From the NCBI GenBank assembly GCA_963513935.1, contig OY740768.1, positions 36,760,368 through 36,824,367 of the forward strand: DNA of 64,000 nucleotides, in the 5' to 3' direction. This document shows positions 35,652 to 47,945 of the stretch, one piece after another. The notes under the pieces are model-generated. The model saw only the letters and a program-made list of their open reading frames with translations. It searched no databases and had not been told where the DNA came from. The stretch's first letter is position 1. Every line of letters starts with the position of its first letter. A program made the translations under genes and the position numbers. The DNA is from Aphrophora alni. Taxonomy: Eukaryota > Arthropoda > Insecta > Hemiptera > Aphrophoridae.

Positions 35652-36412
35652 ACCAAGTGTCCTAAAAGTCCCCCCCCCTATTATTTCTTTATTAATGGAA
35701 ATAGACAGAATTGCTTTGGGGAAAGTTTAGACAACCAAAGGAGTTTTTTGAAGTTACGAAATATTCAACCCTTACCCCCAAATGGGGTAATTTGTGGGTA
35801 AGTCAAGAATTTTAAATAGCAACCCCTATTGAGTGATACCTCATTTTAAAGGTCTTTTAAAATACGAATAATGGCGCAAACTAGAGGTCTCTAAGTTCAT
35901 CCTACCCAACTTAGCGACCAATCGAATTGTGAATTTTACGTTAATAATTACACCGGAAATGTACAACAAGCTTTTGAGTATAGAATCTATTTCTGCCAAG
36001 AAGTAAATGGTAGCCATTTCTAAAACTTAATCTGAGCTAAAAAAAGATAAGGCTCTTACCATCATTTTACCAACATAGAGTAGTTTTTAATGTAATAAAA
36101 ACAACCGGAGTTTGTAGGTTAAGATTCACAATTCGATTGGTCGCCATGTTGGATAGGATGAACTTAGAGACCTCTAGTTTGCGCCATTATTCTTATTTTT
36201 AAAAGACCTTTAAAATGAGGTATCACTCAATAGGGGTTGCTATTTAAAAATCTTGACTTACCCCCAAACTACCCCATTTTGGGGGTAAAGGTTGCAAATC
36301 TCGATTCTTCAAAAAACTCCTCCTTTGGTTGTCTAAACTTTTCCCAAAGCAAATTTGTCTATTTCCATTAATAAATAAATAATAGGGGGGGGGGACTTTT
36401 AGGACACATAGT
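35652..36412. mobile_element. Foldback element family J, copy 1
   Basis: A 761 bp element with arms of about 290 bp (35652-35940 and 36125-36412). The ends read accaagtgtcctaaaagtcc and its near complement, each next to a C or G run. Both flanks read TATA/ATAT, fitting a TA-type target. The arms share 'caacccctattgagtgatac' and 'gagacctctagtttgcgcca'. The ~180 bp centre ('aaggctcttaccatcatttt', 'accaacatagag') is not palindromic. The 80-codon frame at 35559 crosses the left end and is spurious. Confidence 0.93.
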
Positions 36413-36464
36413 ATATAATGCACTCTAATAATAATATGATATAATAATAATACAAAGTATTATT

Positions 36465-36496
<32 letters not shown>
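36465..36496. repeat. (TTG)n microsatellite
   Basis: About ten TTG units following TTA-rich sequence. Confidence 0.95.
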
Positions 36497-36498
<2 letters not shown>

Positions 36499-36499
36499 T

Positions 36500-38390
36500 T
36501 ATTTATTATTATTAGTAAATCAAGGTTTTAAGACGACAGCCAGAGTCTTTTTTATTTTGCTTCTAAAGTCAAATTATTGCAGACATTTATGTCCGTGAAA
36601 GCACGTCATTTTGCGATCTCTTTATTTTTGCTTAACCTGTTTTATCCTTTTGTGAAGGAGAAGGAATAACTTTTGATTTTCAGTGTATTGAATTGAATGA
36701 ATGACGTAAGTGAATGGATCCTCAGATGTTGTAGTTAGTAATCATCTGATAATTACTTGTACGTTTTCATATAAATGTGAATCACATGTTTAACATTCTC
36801 AACTCGTAGACTGGATGCTTACATCATACCCTATCAGTTTTGTGATTATGTCCTGATATGTATTAAAACAAGCCTTTCTTGTTTTATAAACACTTATAGT
36901 TTGACGTATTGAAGAACAGTCAGTAGTAGTGCATGGTATAGTATAGCCTAATAAATAGTTGCACTAACTTTCATATACACTCGACCAACATATGAAAAAA
37001 AGCATTCAATGTAAAAATAATTATTTAAAAACTATAAGATAATATGAAAGTATTTGTATTTCTGAAAGTGTCGATTCAAAGCTATAGGTTGTGGTAGGTC
37101 GGTATTTCAAAGTAAAATATAATCGTGGGCAACGTTTTATAAAATTCAAAATCGGTTTAAACTATATTGATAAAGTTTTGGTGAAAAATGAATAAATTAG
37201 ACGTACAGGTTTTTTTTTTTAATTTCCTTTGTTTTTCCGTTTTTTTTTACCTGTAGTTAGTTCATTGGTTTAAATAATAAATCTTCATATTTCACCACAA
37301 TTTTATAAAAATCGTTTGGACCCATTTTGAGATATAGCCTACAACTCACTAAGACAGTGTTTCTTTTTAAAAAATATATATTATTTCTCCTCTCGACAGC
37401 TGATAACTTCTAAACATTTTTTAAAATTACTGTTTAGAAAAATTTGAAAAAAAAGTAATGGATTTAAAAGCACTTCAACAACAGCAAGTTGTTCATTATG
37501 ATAAAGTTAAAAATTGTGTTCTTAGAGAAAGAAGTTCTACGTACTGATTCTACAACTTACATAAAAAGGTTACGTTCTATGATCCAAATATCTAGATGTT
37601 CATATTTTATGATTCCTTAATTTCTTAATTATATGTTAATAATAAATAACAAAGTTTTTAAGGCTGTAATTATGATTTGCACGAAAACTTCCCACCAGTG
37701 TATACCAGCACTGTATCCCAGCATTGTCTATCCCACCAGTGTATACTTCCTCACATGTATACATAAACTCGAGACGTATCAAAAAAATTGATGTTGTGTT
37801 TACGTAAATATCTGTTTTGAGATCTCTTCAGGACAAAAGAGATGTTGAGGTTAAACATCTCAAAATTTATCTAGAGATTATATAAATAATAATTTGTTGT
37901 CTAAATTAATTAATTCCAAATTTCGTTTAATGCCTATTTTCGCACAAATCATTTTATTTTCAATATTTTTAAATAACAACAGTGTTTAATCTATTGTGTT
38001 GTGTTTCAGGTATGTAATGAACATTCTGCACCAACACCTCTACAAATTGGTGAAGTTGAAATAATCCTTTTATATAACTAATTATGTAATATTAATACAA
38101 TTACAAGCCTGAGTAATTTGAAATGATATTGTCACTTTTGTGTGACAACTGTTTTGTCCATTTTTCAGATATCATCACAAAACATGAACACAAGTAAATA
38201 GGTTTACATAGAGTTTATAAAACACTTATCATTTAAAACAAATTAAAATTTTAATTTATCATAAAATAGTCGTTTATACATATCGCACATTGAGTTTTAT
38301 ATCAATCCAGTAGGCTACTTTGTAAATTGGTGTACTCTGTCATACAATGTTACAATTAGTATTTGTTTTCGTGCATTGATGAGTGAAACT
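36500..38390. other. No gene seen
   Basis: AT-rich. A short imperfect local repeat of 'cccaccagtgtata' occurs at 37690-37745 (two good copies plus two diverged ones). Confidence 0.4.
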
Positions 38391-38395
38391 CGTTT

Positions 38396-38825
38396 CCTAT
38401 CAGGTCTCTCTTGACCAACTCTTGTTCTCATCTGACTCTGACACTGGTAAGAGTATTCGAGAGCTAGGGATCTTTATTTTACGCTCTTTTTTTTTTTTTT
38501 TTTTATATAAGGCGATGATGACTGAAAGGTTTTTCGTCTTTCAACAACATGAGAAAGTCTAACTAGACTATATGAAGAAAACTGTAGATCCAGCTACAAA
38601 CTTCGGGATTGACACACGTAACTTACTCGCTATAGTGCAGCTCTTAGGATTTCTTGGGTTAGATCCCTCTCTTTCATTTTTCTATCAGGTCTTTATTGAC
38701 CAATACTTGTTCTTTTCTGACCAAGACGTTATTAGAATATTCGAGGGATGTACAGGTCTGTATTTTATAATATTCTTTTCTTCCTTTTTTATAAGACGAT
38801 GAAAATCGAGAGGTGCTTACTTTAA
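38396..38825 (+). repeat. Family E, two right arms in direct tandem
   Basis: 'ctcttgaccaactcttgttc' with 'ttcgagagctagggatcttt' and 'ggcgatgatgact' (38405-38530) is followed, after the centre segment ('gtagatccagctacaaactt', 'gggttagatccctctctttc'), by a second version at 38685-38815. The 76-codon frame at 38572-38802 reads this repeat. Confidence 0.75.
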
Positions 38826-39850
38826 AAAAAATTACAAGTGAAAAAGTTTATATAGGCCTAGTGTCGTATTTTTTTAATATTTGAGCTGCATTTAAAACGT
38901 TGCATTAGCCTGTTTCAGAATATTTTAAGGGCACTACAACTCTACATTTTGTAAAGCAATGAGAAACTTGTAGGAAGATGTTATTATAAGGGGTGGCTAA
39001 AGAATGCCTTCCCTTATTTTTTTTCACAATTTTCGTCATTTTGATTTGGGAGTTTTCAACGCTAACTTCAGTGTCAATGTCATTTTTTAATATCTGTATA
39101 CTGTATCGTATTTGCAGCAGTTAAAAAAAACTACGTGAAATTTTATTATAAACTACAAAAAGCCATTTATTGTTTTAAACCATTAATGACCCATGATATT
39201 TCATAAAACTTCGTTTTTTCATTATGCGCTTTCATTTATTTTCACCATTGAATTTCTTAACATTTTAAAAATTAATATTACATCTTAAATGTTAGTAATT
39301 ACAAAATGGGTTGATATGATATAGGCTAACGAAAGCTCTAATGCAATATAATGTGTCATAAATAACAACAACAACAACAACAAAAAAAACATTTAAATGT
39401 GTCTAGCATTTTTAGGAAAATATCCAATTTCAGATTGTTTTCATAATAGCTCGAATTAGAAGACAGATATAAAAAACCAATTTGACCAATGAACTAATGT
39501 TGAAAAACAAAATTTGATCATGTATCACATGTTACTTTTGAAATAAAAATTGACTTATATTCAAATGACGATTCTGTATGGCTATGCAAATATTTAAACA
39601 TAGCCTAAAACGTAGTACGGACATTTGGAATAACTTCATGTAATATCAAATTGTTATAACTTAAAATTGTGGCACACCCCAGTGGTTAGGAGATACCTTT
39701 TAATCAACGATATATATAATTAGAATATTTATGGAAGATGTAACTTTAAGTGACTCTTCTATGTCCCATAAAAGTTATTTCTGATGTCTTCTATTCTGTT
39801 TTGTCATTAACAAGACCAAAAAAAAATAACTGGAAACATTTTTATAAGGA
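38826..39850. other. No gene seen; one family H-like terminus
   Basis: Near 38990-39060, 'ggggtggctaaagaatgcc' and 'ttccct..ttttttttcaca' resemble the outer arms of family H. An (AAC)n run lies at 39365-39383. Confidence 0.4.
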
Positions 39851-39854
39851 TGAA

Positions 39855-40030
39855 AAAGTGTGTGACGACTAATGAGATTGTGCAAGCCTTGAGTTGGTTG
39901 TGTTACGCGAGTGTAGAGGAGAGATAATAGAGACATCCTGGGGAGATGTGGACAACATCTGTCCCCGCCGGAAGCTGAATTGTGTCACGTGGTACAGTCA
40001 TTATTAATGTGCATCACTAATTTTATGACC
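39855..40030 (+). other. GC-richer segment with a 44-codon open stretch
   Basis: From about 39868 one forward frame is open for some 44 codons (it includes GEIIETSWGDVDNICP) to a stop near 40006. Composition differs from the flanks. No family recognised and no clear splice sites, so it may be a decayed exon or chance. Confidence 0.2.
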
Positions 40031-40207
40031 GCTCTCAGGTCTACTTCTGTCAACGTACCCTTATACCGACAAGAATTTTAAATAATTGGTTTTGTGACAC
40101 CATGTAATGTCCAGCTTGTCCCATAATTTAAAAAAAATGTAAAAAATAAGTTTGGGACAATTTTGTCCCATACAGTGCACTACTTAAAATTGCAAAAAAA
40201 AAGAAAC

Positions 40208-41793
40208 AGAGTGTTTGAAAAGTATACGAACGGTTTGACAACTTCATTAAATTACAGTAGAAAAATAATAATTTCGCTACAGAATTGACTCAAATTTCAG
40301 ATTTTGATAACTGAGTTCCCCCGTATCACTTTTTTTTAAATTAATAATTGTAATAAACAACCTTCTCATGATCACTACCATTATGAAATCACTACTGCGA
40401 TTTTAAATTCCCATGGAGGCTGCATTATTTCATTCCTTTCTTTGTCTTTTTTTAATATTGTCATTTATTATGTGTTTGTTTGTTTTTTGTCTTGTTTATC
40501 TTAAGTAATTATGATCTCAAAATTATATTGTTGTTTCTTTAAGTACTGTATTTTAATTTGATAACTCAAGTTGTATTGCATCATTTTTAGTCTTTGACAG
40601 TCGATCATGTGTATTCTAGTTCAACTATTTTATTGTTATTTCATATTTCAATTTGTATGTATATTGTTTCGTTTTTTTATTTGTTAAAGTGTGATATGTT
40701 ATTTCTTTTTTCCTTTATTTTGTCTAAATACTGTTTCTGTTTGTTTTTGTTATATAGTGTAATGAAGGGAATGGAAAATTATATATATATATATATATAA
40801 TTCGTGCTGACATTCATCTTTACTTGAAAAGTACTAAAAGATGTTTAATATCAGTACCATACGCTGTCTTGTCAGATCTGAAAATCAATATTTTAGTTTG
40901 TATTTTTGTGCATTTGTTTTCTGACGTGCTGTGTGAGAGAATGACTCTTTTAGTTCTTTAAAGATGACTGCTACAATGTATTTGAAACCGCAATAGTGAA
41001 TTCATTGCCCTAGTGGAGCACAGGATGACTGAAATAAGTATTTCTTGTAATTTTGAATTACCTTTTATATGCAGTTCAATTTTTCAAAAGTCAAAATGTT
41101 CAAATATAAAACCTTTTTTTATTACAGAATTTCACATAACTTCACATTTTAAAATGACTTTATTCTTGGTACTTCTTTAAAATATGCAACTATTTGGGAG
41201 ATATTATTTCTCAAAAAATATTAATATAATAAATATCATCCCTAGAACTAAATGTAAGCTTGTAATTGAAAATTTTGATAGAATAGGAATGATTAGATAA
41301 ATCTACCCAATCTGGTTACATATGAGGGAAAAATAATCTTGTTAAGTTTTATTTCTTGTTGTTTAAAGGCGAAAACTTTTCTGTATCATTACCTTTTAAT
41401 AAAAGAGAGAAAAGAACATACAATTAAGACCCTTAGCTTTGGAATACTCTAATAGAAAGATGAAATAGAAGGATCTAACACATGAAAAAAGTGTAGATTC
41501 GGAATTGCCAAGCCCGGTATTTAATAATTTTAGAGAAATTTAGTTTTGGTTATACGGCTGAAAATTTTATAATTTCAACAACTTTTGAGATCTCCTAAAC
41601 TGTCCTATATTTAAAAACGTATGAATAAAATCATTTTAAAATGTGATATTATACTCCTTTTAGGCCTTGCGATTTAAGCCCTTTACAAATATTAACTTAC
41701 AATTTGACCAATAGGTGTAGGACCAATTCAAGTTTTTCTGCTGTGATTCGTTACAAAGTTGTTTAACCGTTGTGAGACTTTTTGAACACACAG
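40208..41793. mobile_element. Family F foldback element, copy 1, with family E sequence inside
   Basis: Terminal inverted repeats of about 65 bp: the left begins cagagtgtttgaaaagta, and the complement of the right end begins ctgtgtgttcaaaaagtc, with 'acggtttgacaactt' against 'acggttaaacaacttt' further in. Inner arms at 41100-41220 and 41560-41660 are also inverted ('ttattcttggtac', 'tcaacaactt'). Between them, 41380-41525 is the left arm of family E. No transposase; a (TA)n run lies at 40780-40799. The 68-codon hydrophobic frame at 40594 lacks any recognised motif. Confidence 0.75.
41380..41525 (+). repeat. Family E left arm nested in family F
   Basis: 'aagacccttagctttggaat', 'tagaaggatctaacacatg', 'gtgtagattcggaattgcca' match 47590-47740 with a small internal deletion. 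Confidence 0.7.
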
Positions 41794-41799
41794 TAAATC

Positions 41800-42075
41800 A
41801 AACTTCACACTCTCAGGGTCTCACTTTAATGATTACGGGTTTGGCAATCCTGAGGGCTTAGCTGGATCTACACCTTTTTTATGTAGTCTTGGGTTAGATC
41901 TCTGTATTTAATCTTTCCTATAAAGTCTCTCTTGACCAAATCTTGTTCTTTTGACAGACTCTGAAGCTGATAGACTATTCGAAGGCCTAGGGTTTTTTAA
42001 TTATTATTTTTTTAATTTTTTTTTTATAAGCCGATGATAACTGAGAAGTTTTATGCCTTTAAATAACAAGGGGAA
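41800..42075 (+). repeat. Family E right arm
   Basis: 'ggcaatcctgagggcttag', ctggatctacacc, 'cttgggttagatctctgta', 'aaagtctctcttgaccaaat', 'cttgttcttttgacagactc', then 'ataagccgatgataactgag' and 'aacaagg'. It starts 7 bp after the family F right end. Confidence 0.75.
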
Positions 42076-42297
42076 AAATCAAATTTCTCGTATATTACAC
42101 CACACACAAATGCCAAAATACTTAACACATTAAAAAAAACAAAAATTAAATAATATGGGATTTAATGATCCTTACCTGTAATGGGTAATTTATGTCTAGA
42201 GTTGATAATTAATAATGTTAGGTTAGTGTGATTATAATTCAACAAACCCCCATCCAAATTAATAATACTGGATTTAAAACAGTTTAAAGGGACTCAG

Positions 42298-42365
42298 TAT
42301 ATATAAGAGCACCTTGACAGACTTCCAGGAATCAGTGTACAGCTGTTCATCCCCATCTGTTGGGT
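42298..42365 (+). promoter_or_regulatory. Promoter-like TATA plus initiator, followed by a donor-like site
   Basis: tatatataag (42298-42307) lies about 32 bp before TCAGTG (A at 42334), the usual spacing for an arthropod TATA box and initiator. About 30 bp later TGG is followed by gtaaaat (42364 on), which could be a splice donor ending a short leader exon, as in many insect cuticle-type genes. No start codon lies between them and no downstream exon was found. It could be chance in AT-rich DNA. Confidence 0.35.
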
Positions 42366-42527
42366 AAAATAATTACGTATCTAAGGTTTCGGTTTGAGCA
42401 CCAATGTGGCCACAGTCTTACAGAGCTGCTAATTATAATAATAAAAGAGAGCTCTGTAGCTGTATTTTATTTTGTGTATTTTTTATTTATTAACCAACAG
42501 AATAGAAATGTAGACATGTAAAAAGTG

Positions 42528-42770
42528 TATTTTTTTCTCCAAATGGAGTGAAATGTAAACTTTTGGAAATAAAATATAACACATAAAATTACACTAGCGG
42601 AATCAACTTCAACAAACCTAGGGTACTAAGTTTAAAGTAGACGTTTCTGCTTTTCAAATGGCGTGAAATAAAAACTCTTGGAAATAAACTAAAACAAAGA
42701 AATTCCATAAACTAGCGGAATCAACTTCAACAAACCTGGGGTACTAAGTTCAAAGTATAAATATTTCTGT
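42528..42770 (+). repeat. Tandem duplication of ~118 bp
   Basis: actagcggaatcaacttcaa begins at 42593 and 42711. Each unit also has 'caaatgg.gtgaaat', 'cttttggaaataaa' and 'ggtactaagtt.aaagta'. Confidence 0.9.
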
Positions 42771-43353
42771 AGGATATGAAAACGTTTTTAAAATTGTGAA
42801 AATTGAAACTGCAATTGTTAATTAAAAATTACTCACCAATCTAATTGTGTCTTTGTCAAAATATGCCCGTATACCAAATTTTGTAAAAATTGGTCCTCGT
42901 TTCGACTGCAGAGCGAGGCTGAGAAGACCGATATCATTACAATCACCAATTCTATTGTACCCAAACATGTGTTACCGTTCTAGTGTAATCAATTTTTAAC
43001 AGTTTTTTTTTTTTTCAAATTTGATAAATATATTAATAATAGTTTCGATAAGTTAAATAGTATAAAATTTAATTTTAGTTTCAAATAGCGACAATTTTAA
43101 ATCGTGAATTAAAAATAACGTTTCGCCTGCAGGTCCTTATAGGAGGTTATTGTTACTACCTTTGATCTAGGAAACTCTGCAAACCTTTCTCTTTCAACAA
43201 CAGTAATATACACCGCGTTCAAATACGTTCAGTCCATGAATTAACTCATTAAATACCCATGAGGTTAACTCATGGAATACCCATGAGGTGCTGAGTGACA
43301 CCACTCTGGTTGTATTTAAAGAACAGTATAAGATTTACTGTAAAATGTAAATA
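42771..43353. other. No gene seen
   Basis: 42840-42930 has weak similarity to 5160-5230 ('taccaaattt..taaaaat'). actcat..aatacccatgag repeats at 43245-43290. Confidence 0.4.
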
Positions 43354-43680
43354 CTATAGAGTATTAAAATATTTAATTTCGACACAATTGTCTAAATTAT
43401 AAATTATTCTAATTACCGCAACTTTGTAGAATTTGAACGCAAAATACAGCATGTCCGAGGTTCGTGTAGACATATTAGGTACTGTCTTTGTAGTGGAAAC
43501 ATGTGAAATATCACAGAGTGTAAAACCAGCTGAATTAAGTTTAGCAGAAAGAGATCGGATATGTTTACTCCAGTTTAGCTTTTCATCAATTAGCACGCCT
43601 AGAAACTTTGAAGAGTTTGCAATATATTCTGAAAAGGATAAGGCAATATTATTATATAGCTTAAAAATATGTATTCAGTG
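43354..43680 (-). pseudogene. LINE reverse transcriptase fragment (R1/Jockey-type)
   Basis: On the reverse strand an open frame from near 43675 reads ...SSKFLGVLIDEKLNWSKHI, then RSLSAKLNSAGFTL, then STTKTV. This is the conserved stretch just after the reverse transcriptase palm in Jockey/R1-type LINEs ('FLG..LD..L.W..HI..L..K'). After TKTV the expected 'YH...ES.LRYG' segment is missing and unrelated sequence follows. The 82-codon forward frame over the same bases is its shadow. It differs in wording from the piece at 14540-14967, so it is a separate family. Confidence 0.8.
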
Positions 43681-43740
43681 ATATCTATACATAAGTTCTA
43701 ATAAAAAAGTAAGAGTATTATTGGTAAAGGATTTCTAATT

Positions 43741-43965
43741 TTAACCAACTAAAATTTTGGGGTAAAACTCAGAAACCCTAATTTTAGTTGCCGGATTTTT
43801 AGTTGGGAGTTTATCAAATTTAACGTCATTTAGTAATTTGACAGCATTTAAAATTTTATAAACTTGAAATTTAGATTCAGGAATATCGAAGACCAAATCT
43901 AAATAAAAAATGTAGGACGTCCGGATGGCTGGTACCCAAACGATGGAGTCAATTTTTACAGACAT
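43741..43965 (-). other. Unassigned 74-codon reverse frame
   Basis: It contains VPAIRTSYIFYLDLVFDIP and KFDKLPTKNPATKI, with plausible protein-like composition. It lies 60 bp from the LINE fragment on the same strand, so it may belong to the same element, but I recognise no domain. Confidence 0.25.
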
Positions 43966-44059
43966 TTTCAGTAGTCCTGTCGTTGGTGTGAATTACAAAG
44001 TTTCATTTTTTAATTTTGTTTTTGTATTGTGTTTGTAGAAAGTTATCGAATGGTAAAAA

Positions 44060-44490
44060 TCGATGTCGACCTCTTGAGTATATATCGGTTATGAGGTTCC
44101 CTGAGGCCTAAAAGTGGTTTTTATCAGATTTGGTATGAAGGTATAATTCTCCATATCTGGAGTCCTTTATTTAACTAAAACTAACAAAATAAAAACTGAA
44201 AATCGCCCAACGATTATGATTAAAATCTTGCACGAATGTAGCCTCCACGCAGACAAATAAAACGAATTGGTCTCATCTCCCCTAAATTACATTTCAGGAG
44301 TTATCCGTAGAAATAACAACAAAAAATCGTCTATGATTCTGTTATAAAAGATCTAATGTTACAAATCGCCTCTTCCTGTATATATTTACAGAAAATGAGA
44401 AGATTAATCTCCCAGAACAGTGTGCCAAAAAGCAAATAATAGAAAATTATGATTAAGGAATAATATGAAGAAATTTATTTAATTACTACA
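44060..44490 (+). repeat. Probable diverged family D copy
   Basis: 'ggtttttatcagatttggta', 'aattggtctcatctccc', 'aaaagatctaatgttacaaa' and 'gattaaggaataat' follow the family D order, with low identity. Confidence 0.35.
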
Positions 44491-46379
44491 TTAATAATTA
44501 AATATTACATTAATTACTAGAATACGATCAACACGGTTTATAGCTATGACGAGTTTGTGACACTAAATTTCATTTAAATATACAGTGGGCCTATAAAGTA
44601 GCCTATGTATTCTATTATTTATACCCCAAAAGTATTATCATTTTAAACATTAATTTTTTTTTATTTTATTAATTTTTTTGTAATAAAACAAAACCATATT
44701 ATTATTGTTTTAATTGTTTTAAATTAATTTACAAATTTGCAAATAGTTTAATAGGGGATGGGGGTGAGACCCTTGAATACCAAAATATCTTTCTATAAAA
44801 TTATATATCTCACCTTTTGTAATGTGTTTTAACACAATTGTTTATTTAACATTATTATTTTAGAATTATTCAATTACCAAATATACGAAATGAATAGCCT
44901 ACGCCTTGAAGTTCAAAAGTCCAATAGTCTGTAACTCCTTTCCTTGACTATTTTTACAACACTTTTGACTGTACAACATAATTTAAATGAAACTTAGTCT
45001 AAATAATTAGGATATGTGATATTTTAAAACCAATGAAAGTTGTGTGTGATGGGTGAATATAATACAAAGTTAATGGTGGATTGTGTTTTTTAAAAATGGT
45101 ATTTATATTGCTTGATAAAAGTTCTATCGTTCGTAGTTTTGAGGTTGTTATTTTGACTATTAATGAATTTTGAAACAGTACTCATTTTCGTGGGTAATTT
45201 TGGTTGGATGTAATCTGGATGAAAGATGAATTTATAATGTTGAATCATGAACATAGTTATATATTCCACTCTTCAATGTTTTTAAGCTCGGATATTATAT
45301 TTTAGCTATTTAGCTGTTTTTTTTAATCACTGAATTAATTATTTAAAACATTATATCTAGAACAATAATGTTGCCTCTTTCGATATTTCAGTAGTATGTC
45401 CCAAAACTTTTTTTCCTTCACCATAGAGACTTGTTACCCTCACACGTGATAGTCCTTTCTTTCTTTTTAACTCTTAACGTTATAATATGAATTCTATTAC
45501 TATTCATGTTACACAAATTATATTATACGGAGATAAAAAATATGAATGTAATTTATATCTACTGCGGATATGGGTTTTGATGAAATGGATTATGTTTTTA
45601 GTTGTTGATAATGGATTTTCAATTGGCTGATTTTTAATGTTATGCTTGTATGTATAATGTTATAACTTTGGAATTTTTGTATCATTACATACCTTATGGA
45701 CAATAAAGTAAAAATAATCCATTTGTATTTTAAAAAATTTATATTCATAAAACTTGCTATATAATTTTTTTTTTATTTAACCACAACAAATACAATAATA
45801 TAATAGATAGCATAAAACAATGCTTTAGACAAGATTTAAAAAGAAAAGAGAAAAAAACAAAACACTTAGCAATGGGATTTCCTTCAAAAGAGCCCCGAAA
45901 ACACCCTAAAATTAAAAGCAAAAGAAGAGAATATATTCACGACTATCAAGAAATATTTCTCTATTCATTTCTACAGGAAAATAACAGCAACTGTTTACCT
46001 CTTATCTTGTTAAATGAAAGTACTGTATACACCATTATAAACTAACAACATTGTTATTAAAAGAGACTCGTGATTAAACTGTATGATTGTGCAATAATAG
46101 AAATACAATTTACTGTTACATTGACAAGTTGTATTTAATGTACATTCTTCACAACTTGTTATGTACCGTGATTGCCCAACCCTATCGTAACGTCTGTCTT
46201 AACAGTAAAATACATTATACATTGTTGCTTTTTATGTCATTATATTTAACATAACTTTTTAAATTGTAATCTAAAGTAAATATGGTGTTAATTATAATTG
46301 TATTTACTAGGCCGACAACAAAGACATAGAATGGAGCGAAGCAAGTTTCTTAGATATAAATATTGATTCTAAATTGTAT
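44491..46379. other. No gene seen
   Basis: Strongly AT-rich. 45860-45960, which is A-rich on this strand, could be the reverse of a LINE 3' end ('ggggctcttttgaaggaaat' on the other strand), but no frame supports it. Confidence 0.4.
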
Positions 46380-47160
46380 ACCAAGTTTCCTAAAAGTCCC
46401 CCCCCCTATTATTTTTTTTATTAATGAAAATAGACAGATTTGCTTTGGGAAAGTTTAGATAACCAAAGGAGGAGTTTTTTTAAGTATCAACATTTTCAAC
46501 CCTTACCCCCAAAATGGAGTAGTTTGAGGGTTTCAAGAATTTTAAATAGCAACCCCTATTGAGTGATACCCCTATTGAGTGGCCTTTTAAAAATAAGAAT
46601 AACGGCGCAAACTAAAGGTCTCTAAGTTCATCCCTCGAATTGTGACCATCGAATTGTGAATTTTACGTTAATAATTACACCGGAAATGTTACGAAATGTA
46701 GTCTACAACATGCTTTTGAGTCCAAAATCTATTTCTGCCAAAGAAGTAAATGGTAGCCATTTCGAGAACTTAATCTGAGCTAAAAAAACAAGGTAAGGCT
46801 CTTACCATCATTTTACCAACATAGAGCAGTTTGTAATGTAATAAAAACAACTGGAGTTTGGAAGTTAACATTCACAATTCGATTGGTCGCCATGTTGGAT
46901 AGGATGAATTTAGAGACCTCTAGTTTACGTCATTATTCTTATTTTTAAAAGGCCTTTAAAATGAGGTATCACGCCATAGGGGTTGCTATTTAAAATTATT
47001 GACTTACCCCCAAACTATTGCATTTTGGGGGTAAGGGTTGAAAATTTTGATACCTTATAAAACTCCTCCTTTGGTTATCTAAACTTTCCCCAAAGCTAAT
47101 CTGTCTATTTCCATTAATAAAAAAAAATAATAGGGGGGTGGGACTTTTAGGACACTTGGT
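46380..47160. mobile_element. Foldback element family J, copy 2
   Basis: 781 bp with ends accaagtttcctaaaagtcc and the near complement of accaagtgtcc, flanked by TATA. The arms and the central 'ggctcttaccatcattttac' segment match copy 1 with small differences, including a short duplication 'ccctattgagtg' in the left arm near 46555-46580. Confidence 0.93.
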
Positions 47161-47522
47161 ATATACAATGTTAATACAGTGGCAAAAATTACAAATCCGA
47201 CCTCATTGTTGCTCTCCATTGTCGTGTATATAAAGACGTTTCTTTGTATCCAGATTACAAATGTGATTTTCCTTTTTTCGTCGTTGTTTTATATTCTTTC
47301 CATGATTTTCCGTGATCATCTCACTTCTGTCATCCTCTTTGTGTGCTTCTACCATTCAAACAATTTTTTAAATAAAAATCAATAATTCAACTTTACACAT
47401 CCATTCTCTCTCTAATAACTTATTTTGTAATTTTATGGGGGCCACGTGTGTATTAAGTCGGTGGGATCGTAGGTACATCTACTTTTTCTTCATATAGTCT
47501 TGTAGTCTATATGACCCTCCCC
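47161..47522. other. No gene seen
   Basis: A 68-codon hydrophobic forward frame (47179-47385) carries no motif. Confidence 0.35.
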
Positions 47523-47945
47523 CCTTGTTCTTAAAGACGAAAACATCCTCATCGTAATATAAAAAAAAAAAAATCGTGTAAAGACCCCTTGAATACCCCT
47601 TTTAATAGCGACAGAGTCGGAAGAGTACAAGAAATCTGTAAGAAGACAGACCCGATAAGAAAGATAATAAAGAAGGATCTACCAAGACTAAATAAACAAA
47701 TGTGTAGATCCAGCTAGGATTCTCGGAATTGCCACGACCGTACTCACTATAATGACCCCCTGAGGGTTTCTGAGTTAGATCCTTCTCTTTCATATTTTCT
47801 ATAAAGTCTCTCTTGACCAACTATTGTTCTTTTCCGATATTGACGCTATTACAGTTATTCGAGGGCTCCGGGTCTCTATTTTATGACATTTTCTTCTTTT
47901 TTTAAGGTGGTGATGACAGAAAAGTTTTCTCCCTTACCAACAAGG
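47523..47945. mobile_element. Family E palindromic element, fullest copy
   Basis: The ends ccttgttcttaaagacgaaa and its diverged complement (ending accaacaagg) frame a 423 bp palindrome. Arms pair over 'agagtcggaagagtacaag' against 'cttgttct..gactctgac'-type sequence, and 'gggatcta' against 'tagatcc'. The centre reads gtgtagatccagctagg. Partial copies lie at 13320, 13980, 20440, 29767, 38396, 41380 and 41800, making it the commonest family in the window. Non-coding; the 72-codon reverse frame is incidental. Confidence 0.8.

Noticed and set aside
40594..40800. Small membrane protein
   Set aside because: T-rich DNA gives Phe/Leu/Ile by chance; it ends in a TA microsatellite within family F.
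43433..43681. 82-codon forward frame
   Set aside because: Shadow of the reverse-strand LINE fragment, which has conserved motifs.
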